A stretch of DNA of 5,006 bases from the NCBI GenBank assembly GCA_023386395.1, contig JAEWJV010000498.1:1-5006 (forward strand). The letters run 5' to 3'. Positions 1 to 5,006 of the stretch are shown in pieces (the first letter of the stretch is position 1; the number at the start of each line of letters is the position of its first letter). The translations under genes and the position numbers were made by a program. The notes below the pieces were generated by a model. It searched no databases. It saw nothing but the letters and a program-made list of their open reading frames with translations, and had not been told where the DNA came from. This DNA is from Bacteroidota bacterium. GTDB lineage: Bacteria; Bacteroidota; Bacteroidia; Chitinophagales; Chitinophagaceae.

Positions 1-701
1 CTTCCAACAATTATCAATACCAGCTTGCAAAATTGAACAAACCTGTTGACAGGTCAGAATGGTTTACAACGCCATCTACTGTTACTGCGTATAATAATCC
101 TTCAGCCAACGAAATTGTTTTTCCGGCAGCCATTTTACAACCGCCTTATTTCGATAACAATGCTGATGATGCGCTTAACTATGGCGGCATTGGTATGGTG
201 ATTGGCCATGAAATGACGCACACTTTCGATGACCAGGGCGCACAATTTGACAAGGATGGCAACGTAAAAAACTGGTGGACGAAAGAAGATTATGAAAAAT
301 TCAAAGCAAAAACACAGCAGGTAATTGACTTGTATAACACCTTTACTGTTTTAGATACCGTGCATATTAAAGGTGCTATGACTGTTGGTGAAAATACAGC
401 CGATATAAGCGGTGTTGCCGTTGCTTACGATGCGTTTAAAATGACAAAAGAAGGGCATGATACAACAAAAATCGGGGGCTTTACTCCAGACCAGCGGTTC
501 TTTATTTCCGTTGCCAGAATCTGGCGCGTAAAAATGAAAGATGAATTTATGCGCTTATGGGCTAATAATAATCCGCACTCCTTGCCCATGTGGCGCGTAA
601 ACGGCCCGCTCATGAATAATCCGCATTTTTATGATGCCTTTAATGTGCAGCCCGGTGATAAAATATACCTGCCTGAAAAAGACAGGATTTATATCTGGTA
701 A
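1..701 (+). CDS. M13 family (neprilysin-like) zinc metallopeptidase, C-terminal part
   Basis: The reading frame is open from base 3 with no start, so this is the last roughly 233 residues of a protein that in this family is usually about 670-700 aa; a TTG at 33 is internal, not a start. M13 enzymes are zinc endopeptidases that cut peptides, normally outside the cytoplasm or attached to the envelope. The zinc site is complete: HEMTH at 207-221 (two zinc His plus catalytic Glu) and ENTAD at 390-404 (third zinc ligand Glu and the supporting Asp). The block NEIVFPAAILQPPYFD before it and VNGPL near the end are family hallmarks. The His at 576-578 and Arg at 594-596 keep the spacing of neprilysin His711 and Arg717, which stabilise and bind substrate. 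The protein ends in Trp (IYIW), as most M13 proteins do. Odd: the usual NAYYNP substrate-binding motif reads TAYNNP, so the Asn matching neprilysin Asn542 is Thr (84-86). The gene is its own unit, ended by the hairpin downstream. Confidence 0.95.
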   Translation, partial: SNNYQYQLAKLNKPVDRSEWFTTPSTVTAYNNPSANEIVFPAAILQPPYFDNNADDALNYGGIGMVIGHEMTHTFDDQGAQFDKDGNVKNWWTKEDYEKFKAKTQQVIDLYNTFTVLDTVHIKGAMTVGENTADISGVAVAYDAFKMTKEGHDTTKIGGFTPDQRFFISVARIWRVKMKDEFMRLWANNNPHSLPMWRVNGPLMNNPHFYDAFNVQPGDKIYLPEKDRIYIW

Positions 702-732
702 GCATTCCTTCTATAATTCAATAATACATTAA

Positions 733-769
733 AATAAAAATCACCGGCAATTTGCCGGTGATTTTTATT
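733..769. terminator. Bidirectional intrinsic terminator between convergent genes
   Basis: A perfect 13-bp stem pairs 736-748 with 754-766 (core TCACCGGC / GCCGGTGA) around a 5-base loop, and A/T pairs extend it outward to about 733-769. The arms start in AAAAA and end in TTTTT, so the RNA of either strand has a GC-rich hairpin followed by a U run. It lies 31 bases after the metallopeptidase stop codon and about 35 bases beyond the stop of the minus-strand operon, as expected for one terminator shared by two convergent units. Confidence 0.88.
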
Positions 770-803
770 ATGAACTTGCGGGCAATAAAGCACTAATATT
801 TGA

Positions 804-1655
804 TCACAGTCCTGTAACCAGGTGTTTAAGATAATCGCTTGTAATATTATTGCCGGTAATTGCTTCAACATCTTCAAAGCTTAACAATTTCAGGGCAATA
901 TCCTTCATTGCTTTTAAAGCATATTTCAAATAACCTGGCCCAAGGCTTACCCTTGCCACGCCCATTTGCTCTAACATTTTTAAATCGGGAATGCCAGGTA
1001 TCATTAAAATATTTACCGGCATCTTTAGTTCGCCAACAATAGTTTTAATATGTTCCCGCTCATGCATCAGGATTGGATAAAAACAATCTGCGCCTGCATC
1101 TTTATATGCCATACCTCTCTTTATAGTTTCATCAACGAGTTGCTGTGCCGAATGAAAGTTTTTCGCATGTATAAAGGTGTCTGTTCTTGCATTTATAAAT
1201 AAAGGCATGTCCATATCAAGCGCTATTTCTTTTATAAGCTTTATTCTCCCGCATTGAATATCTCCCGGCAATAAAGTATGTGATTCCTTATCGGTATCTT
1301 CTATATTAATACCGGCAATTCCTGTTTTAATAAGTTGCCTGATGTTATGTTCAAGTTGTTTTTCATCTTTAGCATAACCGCTTTCAATATCGGCTGTCAC
1401 GGGAACATGCACACTGTTTGCAATGGCTGTAAGAATGCGCAATACTTCCGTAAAAGGAATTTGTTCGCCATCGTTATATCCGTTGGAATAAGCTATAGCC
1501 GCACTGGCTGTAGCGATAGCTTTATAACCTGTATCTTCCAAAAGCCTGGCGCCAAGTACATCCCACACGTTTGGCAGCAACAGTAATTTTCCTGAGAGAT
1601 GCAGGTTATGCAGAGCCTTTGCTTTTTCTGCCTGTGTTATTGCAGTGTTGAACAT
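804..1655 (-). CDS. Isocitrate lyase/PEP mutase superfamily enzyme
   Basis: This 283-aa protein is a cytoplasmic TIM-barrel enzyme of the isocitrate lyase/phosphoenolpyruvate mutase superfamily, of the shorter type that genome annotations place in the PEP_mutase (PF13714) group. Members make or break C-C or P-C bonds next to a carboxylate and use Mg2+. Visible motifs: PNVWD (residues 28-32); the ATASAAIAYSNGYNDGE segment (48-64), where Asp62 matches PEP mutase Asp58; the metal-binding ADIESGY (88-94); GINIEDT (115-121); and INARTD (154-159), whose Arg matches the substrate-binding Arg of PEP mutase. The KKCGH/KRCGH signature of true isocitrate and methylisocitrate lyases is absent; the aligned stretch is GDIQCGR, so it should not be called a glyoxylate-cycle enzyme. 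It is the last gene of the operon: the ATG comes 9 bases after the stop of the AhpD-like gene, with no Shine-Dalgarno sequence, and its TGA precedes the shared terminator. Family assignment is secure; the substrate is unknown. Confidence 0.9.
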   Translation of the reverse strand: MFNTAITQAEKAKALHNLHLSGKLLLLPNVWDVLGARLLEDTGYKAIATASAAIAYSNGYNDGEQIPFTEVLRILTAIANSVHVPVTADIESGYAKDEKQLEHNIRQLIKTGIAGINIEDTDKESHTLLPGDIQCGRIKLIKEIALDMDMPLFINARTDTFIHAKNFHSAQQLVDETIKRGMAYKDAGADCFYPILMHEREHIKTIVGELKMPVNILMIPGIPDLKMLEQMGVARVSLGPGYLKYALKAMKDIALKLLSFEDVEAITGNNITSDYLKHLVTGL

Positions 1656-1664
1656 AATGTTTAT

Positions 1665-2132
1665 TTAGTTTAATGCAGCGCTGATTTTTCTTACAGGCGG
1701 ATGAAGCTGTGATGCAACACCAATCCTGTTCCAGGCATTGATGGTAATAACAGCCATGATAATTTCCACCGTTAATTGTTCTCCAAATACATCAATTGCT
1801 TTTGTATAAGTTTCATCACTTAAACCGCTTTGATGGATCAACGTTACTTCTTCCGTTATTCTGAATATTAGTTTTTCTTCTTCATTAAATACATTGCCTG
1901 CTTCCCGCCATGCGCTTACCACTAACACTTTCTGTAACGGCACATTTATTTTTAATGCGTCGTGCGAATGGGCATCTGTGCAATAAGAACAACCGTTTAT
2001 CTGTGATGCACGAATCTTTATCAATTCCCGGTATTCTTTATTAATGGATGAGTTATCTGTAAGTGCATCCAGCGATTCCATTGCATTGTAAGCGGCAGGT
2101 AACACCTTGCCAAAATTAATTCTTTGTTTCAT
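1665..2132 (-). CDS. AhpD-like / carboxymuconolactone decarboxylase family protein
   Basis: This 155-aa all-helical cytoplasmic protein belongs to the carboxymuconolactone decarboxylase/AhpD superfamily. Its signature is E36-L-I-K-I-R-A-S, then NGCSYCTDAHSHDA (residues 46-59) with the redox pair Cys48 and Cys51 and His55. The spacing matches mycobacterial AhpD (Glu118, Cys130, Cys133, His137), suggesting a peroxidase or thiol-disulfide role rather than lactone decarboxylation. The His132 of that enzyme's proton relay is replaced by Tyr50, as in many AhpD-like proteins. Length is normal for a single-domain member of the group. The ATG lies 26 bases downstream of the cupin stop and the TAA 9 bases before the next start, so it is co-transcribed with both. 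It probably handles peroxides or reactive species linked to the operon's reaction, but this is inference; annotation pipelines often give such proteins only a family name. Confidence 0.92.
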   Translation of the reverse strand: MKQRINFGKVLPAAYNAMESLDALTDNSSINKEYRELIKIRASQINGCSYCTDAHSHDALKINVPLQKVLVVSAWREAGNVFNEEEKLIFRITEEVTLIHQSGLSDETYTKAIDVFGEQLTVEIIMAVITINAWNRIGVASQLHPPVRKISAALN

Positions 2133-2158
2133 GTTTAAATTTTAATTGTTAAGATTAA

Positions 2159-2617
2159 TCAGATGAAATATTGATCGTGACTGTTGAAGAAAGCTTCGCG
2201 TTCACTTGAGTTTAATTGTAATTTACCATGGACAATGCTTTCAAGGTTTTTAAAGAAATCCTCTCTGTTACCTGCGCCCGTAAAAATAAACTGGAGCCTG
2301 CTGCCCGGTTCCAGGGGCCTGAAACCATGTGGCGACATAGGCGGAATGATGGCTGTATCTCCGCGATAAAAAACTGTTGCTGCGCCATTAAGCATAAAGG
2401 AAAACGTGCCTTCAAGCACCGTAAATATTTCTGTCATTCTTTTATGATAATGTGTATTATAATCCAATGCCGTATTTGGATAATAGCCTTCATAAAAACC
2501 GAGGTTTTGTTGGGCAGGATAAGATGATAAGTGGAATACATATTCACTGCGCGGCATTTTTACACCATCTTTATCTGCAGCCCGGATAATTGTTGCTTTT
2601 TGAAATTCCATGTTCAT
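2159..2617 (-). CDS. Small single-domain cupin protein
   Basis: A 152-aa protein with one cupin beta-barrel. Motif 1 is THYHKRMTEIFTVLEGTF, with metal-ligand candidates His-x-His and Glu; motif 2 is GDTAIIPPMSPHGF, with the fourth His. The full HxH...E...H set is present, so a bound Fe, Mn, Ni or Zn ion is likely. Such cupins are dioxygenases, isomerases or sugar/ligand-binding proteins; the sequence does not decide which, though the SPHGF motif and the adjacent redox-type genes lean toward quercetinase-like oxygenases or small-molecule binders. No signal peptide is seen. The frame extends upstream to a TTG at 2647, but I take ATG 2617 (or ATG 2611, two codons later) because the upstream codons are poor in family-like sequence and the A-rich AATAAAACA before ATG 2617 suits Bacteroidota initiation. 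It is probably the first structural gene of the operon, followed after 26 bases by the AhpD-like gene. Confidence 0.87.
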   Translation of the reverse strand: MNMEFQKATIIRAADKDGVKMPRSEYVFHLSSYPAQQNLGFYEGYYPNTALDYNTHYHKRMTEIFTVLEGTFSFMLNGAATVFYRGDTAIIPPMSPHGFRPLEPGSRLQFIFTGAGNREDFFKNLESIVHGKLQLNSSEREAFFNSHDQYFI

Positions 2618-2626
2618 TGTTTTATT

Positions 2627-2656
2627 CAATGCAAAGCTCACGCACAAAGCCTTTGC
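2627..2656. promoter_or_regulatory. CAAAG inverted/direct repeats ahead of the cupin gene (possible regulatory site)
   Basis: In the 75-base gap between the regulator and the cupin gene, GCAAAG (2631-2636) faces CTTTGC (2651-2656) across 14 bases, and CAAAG-C-CTTTG (2645-2655) forms a nested palindrome. This could be an operator or a weak RNA hairpin in the leader. No convincing TAnnTTTG promoter element was found in the gap, so the cupin operon may also be read from the regulator's promoter. Chance is a real alternative for such short arms. Confidence 0.25.
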
Positions 2657-2692
2657 AGAGAATAGAGAATTTCGGGAAAAGCATGTAAATTT

Positions 2693-3541
2693 TTAAATCG
2701 CGAATTGTTGCTGGTATAGTTTGGGAGAAATACTGGTGTATTTTTTAAAAAAGTTGGAAAAATAAAACGGGTCGTTAAAGCCTAATTCGTACGCCACCTC
2801 TTTTACGGTAAGGTCTTGATAGGTAAGCAACCGTTTGGCCTCTGAAGCTATTAAACCATATATCACATTCTGGGCGGTTTTCCCGGTATGCAGTTTTGAT
2901 TGCTCGTTCAGCCTGGCTTCTGTTGTTCCCAACATCCGGGCAAGCTCAGCCAGAGAATAATTATGTTTGAAATTACTGCGTACGAGTTCGAGAAATTTAA
3001 GAAACAGTGCGTCGGGTTTCCATATCTCATCCCCGCGTTCAATTTTGACGCGGTTTATTTCTACTAAAATTAATTCAATACGGGAATGAACAGTAATAAG
3101 GTATTGGAAAGGCTGCGCCTCCAGTTCCTGCTGTATCTGTAAAAGGTTCGACTGAATACGTTCATGGTTTGGTATGGCAATCACTTCATTCATATCAAAA
3201 TGACAAAACAAACCATTCTGAAAAATAAGTTCTATGTCATTGTCAGTCTTGCAAAAAAAATCAAGCGTGAATTCAAGAATAAAGCCATCCGCATCTTTCC
3301 ATTCTTTTATGTAATGAATTTGTCCCGACGTGATAGTGACCACATCATACTGTTGTAAGTTCAACTCTTTTTCATCTACCATAATGGTAAGCTGGCCTTT
3401 ATTGCACCATATAAGCACATATTTTTTTATGCGGCGTGGGTGGATGATTTCATTATGATTACTGAATGTTTTAAGCTCGATCATACAGCAAATCTCGGAA
3501 ATATTTTGAGGCGGCACAAGGTGTTGCAAAGAAGATAACAT
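2693..3541 (-). CDS. AraC family transcriptional regulator
   Basis: A 282-aa protein of normal length for the family. The N-terminal half (about 25-100) is a cupin-like AraC ligand-binding domain: YVLIWCNKGQLTIMV, then YDVVTITSGQIHYI. A mostly helical linker (about 125-170) probably mediates dimerisation. The C-terminal DNA-binding domain has two helix-turn-helix units: SLAELARMLGTTEARL (196-211) and TVKEVAYELGFNDPFYFSNF (245-264), followed by FFKKYTSISPKLYQQQ, a close match to the family signature FKK..G.SP..YR but with Ser for the Gly and Gln for the final Arg. Five cysteines (18, 19, 46, 97, 113) lie in the N-terminal half, without a clear metal motif. The ATG at 3541 is chosen as the longest plausible start; ATG 3484 (residue 20) is an alternative. 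The gene is divergent from the secreted-protein gene and precedes the cupin operon on the same strand, so it is a probable regulator of one or both. The inducer is unknown. Confidence 0.95.
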   Translation of the reverse strand: MLSSLQHLVPPQNISEICCMIELKTFSNHNEIIHPRRIKKYVLIWCNKGQLTIMVDEKELNLQQYDVVTITSGQIHYIKEWKDADGFILEFTLDFFCKTDNDIELIFQNGLFCHFDMNEVIAIPNHERIQSNLLQIQQELEAQPFQYLITVHSRIELILVEINRVKIERGDEIWKPDALFLKFLELVRSNFKHNYSLAELARMLGTTEARLNEQSKLHTGKTAQNVIYGLIASEAKRLLTYQDLTVKEVAYELGFNDPFYFSNFFKKYTSISPKLYQQQFAI

Positions 3542-3677
3542 GATTCAAACAGCATGCAAAACGTATTATTGAAAGTAATGGGTTTATAACTTTTACGGGA
3601 AGGATTTTATCACATCCCAAAGTGTTCTGCCTTTGCTGGATAAAGATTTCAATTCAAACAAACTTAATCCCATCTGT

Positions 3678-3711
3678 AATATTCATCGAATATATCCCAA
3701 CATTCGTCGAA
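3678..3711. promoter_or_regulatory. Candidate AraC-type operator: tandem repeats spaced 21 bp
   Basis: Two copies of AAyATTCrTCGAA (3678-3690 and 3699-3711) match at 11 of 13 positions, with starts exactly 21 bp apart, two helical turns. This is the geometry of direct-repeat half-sites bound by AraC-type dimers. The core of the second copy, TTCG-T-CGAA, is also a 9-bp palindrome, and the first, TTCATCGAA, is one base off. The pair ends 4 bases upstream of the candidate -33 element of the divergent secreted-protein gene, the usual place for an AraC-family activator site. That the adjacent regulator binds here is inference. Confidence 0.45.
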
Positions 3712-3715
3712 ATAC

Positions 3716-3747
3716 TTTCGGCATTGCAAAACAGCAAAATAGTTTTA
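3716..3747 (+). promoter_or_regulatory. Candidate Bacteroidota-type promoter for the secreted-protein gene
   Basis: TAGTTTTA at 3740-3747 matches the Bacteroidota -7 consensus TAnnTTTG at all but the last base. TTTC at 3716-3719 is a three-of-four match to the -33 element TTTG, with a 20-base spacer in the normal range. Transcription would start near 3752-3755, leaving a leader of about 65 bases. A weak -33 fits a promoter that needs an activator bound at the repeats immediately upstream. The region is AT-rich, so a chance match is possible. Confidence 0.35.
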
Positions 3748-3773
3748 AATATCAATATACAATAGCTGAACGC

Positions 3774-3786
3774 TTTAACGGTTAAA
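3774..3786. repeat. Short palindrome in the leader of the secreted-protein gene
   Basis: TTTAAC-G-GTTAAA is a perfect 13-bp palindrome with a one-base centre, 31 bases before the ATG and within the predicted 5' leader. It is too short-looped for a good RNA hairpin and would be better read as a small operator site. Nothing in the window says which protein would bind it. Confidence 0.3.
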
Positions 3787-3817
3787 CACATTTTTTAGTC
3801 ACCATTAAAAGAATATT

Positions 3818-5006
3818 ATGAACTATTTGCACGCTATCATTAATAAAAAAACATTTGCTGTAACATGCTTTGCATTGATTACTCTGCAGCTTTTTGCACA
3901 AAACAGAAAAGCAAAGTATGCAGGGCAACAAAATAAAACCATACAAATACCTATGCAGCCGGCTTACTGGGATTATGATACATCAGTAACTGAATTTGTA
4001 AATTATAAAAACACGCAGGCAATAAGAGGAAAGGATGGCAAAGGCTACCAGGTATTTTTAAAGAATTATATGTTCACTAATGGTACTATAGAATTTGATG
4101 TGGAGTTAAGTGGTATGGGATTCCCGGGTATAAATTTCAGAATGTCGGGAGATAAAAAAAATGCCGATAATTTTTATATCCGTTCTTTTGGTCCGGTGAG
4201 CCCGGTTACAAGAACAACACTGCAATATGCTGCAGTAACATATGGCATGAGCATTTGGGATCTCTCTGATGAATACCAGGCAGGTGCTGTTATTTACCAG
4301 GATAAATGGAATCATATAAAACTCGTTATTTCAGGCAGGCAAATGAAGGCTTATGTAAACGACATGAACATACCGGCTCTGGTGATACCTGAACTGGAAA
4401 GCATGCGTGATTCAGGCAGCATATCCCTTTCAGGAAATGTTATTTATGCCAATCTTGTAATAAAGCCTGATGCTACAGAAGGGTTAAGTAGCGAGCCAGG
4501 TTATATTTCTGCTTATAATGATTCACGCTATTTAAGAAAATGGTGGGTAAGCCCCGCAATAGACTTTCCTTTTGGTAAAGACCTGGTAATACAGCTGCCG
4601 AGCATGTATGGCACATTAAACCAATCATCGCTGCCGGACAGTACACTTCAATGGACGGCTATAAAAGCAGAAAGCCGGAGTATTATAAATCTCAGCAGAA
4701 TATATGGTCATGAAAAAAATGATGCACGCAGGGTGGCATGGCTGAAAACCACAATTGAATCAGATAAAGAACAGGATAAAATTTTTCGGCTTGGCTTTAG
4801 CGATGAAGTTTGGGTGTTTGTCAATGGCCAGGTTTTATATGTTGATAAAAACTATTTCGGAACACCGCAACAGAAAAATGCAGGAAGATGCACGATAGAA
4901 AATACAGCTATTAAATTACCATTGAGGAAAGGAAAAAATGAAATACTTATCGGCCTTGCAAATTATTTTTATGGATGGGGCATTATTGCCCGGCTGGATG
5001 ATACAG
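3818..5006 (+). CDS. Secreted two-domain beta-sandwich protein (LamG-like plus galactose-binding-like), C-terminus cut by window edge
   Basis: The frame is open from ATG 3818 to the window end: 396 codons and one base, no stop. An N-terminal signal peptide is clear: positive start (NKK, 9-11), hydrophobic core TFAVTCFALITLQLF and cleavage after LFA, leaving Gln28; the Cys at 17 has no lipobox. Residues about 48-215 resemble the concanavalin A/LamG-like fold of DUF1080 (3-keto-disaccharide hydrolase) proteins: NGTIEFDVELSG, FPGINFRM, DNFYIRSFGP, DKWNHIKLVISGRQMKAYVND. Residues about 238-395 look like a galactose-binding jelly roll, with FSDEVWVFVNGQVLY (327-341), LRKGKNEILIGL (369-380) and FYGWG (384-388). 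I recall similar two-domain Bacteroidota proteins that end soon after a GWG motif, so little is probably missing. No catalytic residues can be named with confidence; a role in binding or processing carbohydrate outside the inner membrane is inference. The gene is divergent from the AraC regulator and probably controlled by it. AAAAGAA at 3807-3813 is a weak purine-rich stretch before the ATG. Confidence 0.85.
   Translation, partial: MNYLHAIINKKTFAVTCFALITLQLFAQNRKAKYAGQQNKTIQIPMQPAYWDYDTSVTEFVNYKNTQAIRGKDGKGYQVFLKNYMFTNGTIEFDVELSGMGFPGINFRMSGDKKNADNFYIRSFGPVSPVTRTTLQYAAVTYGMSIWDLSDEYQAGAVIYQDKWNHIKLVISGRQMKAYVNDMNIPALVIPELESMRDSGSISLSGNVIYANLVIKPDATEGLSSEPGYISAYNDSRYLRKWWVSPAIDFPFGKDLVIQLPSMYGTLNQSSLPDSTLQWTAIKAESRSIINLSRIYGHEKNDARRVAWLKTTIESDKEQDKIFRLGFSDEVWVFVNGQVLYVDKNYFGTPQQKNAGRCTIENTAIKLPLRKGKNEILIGLANYFYGWGIIARLDDT

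Noticed and set aside
33..35. TTG as the start of the metallopeptidase
   Set aside because: The frame is open further upstream to the window edge and the family needs several hundred more N-terminal residues; this is an internal Leu codon.
1335..1586. Plus-strand open frame within the ICL/PEP mutase-like gene
   Set aside because: It is an antisense shadow of well-conserved coding sequence, with no family resemblance of its own.
2184..2527. Open frames opposite or overlapping the cupin gene
   Set aside because: They lie within a gene with complete cupin motifs, and their translations show no domain or signal-like pattern.
2618..2647. N-terminal extension of the cupin protein from a TTG at 2647
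   Set aside because: It needs a rare TTG start, adds ten residues with no family resemblance, and two in-frame ATGs (2617 and 2611) follow directly in a better A-rich context.
3542..3817. Small gene, riboswitch or RNA gene in the divergent region
   Set aside because: No open frame with a plausible start and no long stem-loop or known RNA motif was recognised; the region is better explained as promoters and operators.
3844..3874. Lipoprotein signal around Cys17 of the secreted protein
   Set aside because: The residues before the Cys (AVT) do not fit a lipobox, the Cys lies in the middle of the hydrophobic core, and a standard cleavage site LFA-Q follows.
4106..4315. Minus-strand open frame inside the secreted-protein gene
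   Set aside because: It is antisense to a continuous 396-codon frame with a signal peptide and domain-like sequence, and its translation shows no recognisable feature.

Overview
The window looks like chromosomal DNA of a Bacteroidota species, most likely close to the Chitinophagaceae. The base composition is AT-rich, start codons lack clear Shine-Dalgarno sequences, the secreted protein has a signal peptide ending in LFA-Q, and the protein families are typical of the group. The assignment rests on style and remembered family resemblance, not on a search.

Layout: (1) Bases 1-701 (+) hold the C-terminal third of an M13 (neprilysin-like) zinc metallopeptidase whose start lies outside the window. 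(2) A strong two-sided hairpin terminator at about 733-769 separates it from a convergent minus-strand cluster. (3) The minus-strand cluster, read from right to left, contains an AraC-family regulator (3541-2693), a small cupin protein (2617-2159), an AhpD/carboxymuconolactone decarboxylase-like protein (2132-1665) and an isocitrate lyase/PEP mutase superfamily enzyme (1655-804). The last three are separated by only 26 and 9 bases and surely form one transcript; the regulator lies 75 bases upstream and may belong to it. (4) Bases 3542-3817 are a divergent regulatory region with a pair of near-identical repeats spaced 21 bp apart, just upstream of a plausible Bacteroidota-type promoter, and a short palindrome. 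(5) From 3818 to the window end (+) runs a secreted two-domain beta-sandwich protein (LamG-like plus galactose-binding-like), cut off by the window edge, probably near its natural C-terminus.

How the parts may work together: the AraC-type protein is the obvious candidate to bind the 21-bp-spaced repeats and control the divergent secreted protein, and perhaps its own operon. The cupin, AhpD-like protein and PEP mutase-like enzyme could act on one small organic substrate or handle a reactive by-product, but the sequence does not identify that substrate. Most of the window is ordinary accessory metabolism. The least described parts are the operon combination and the regulator/operator/secreted-protein arrangement. 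No RNA genes, CRISPR arrays, insertion sequences or attachment sites were seen.
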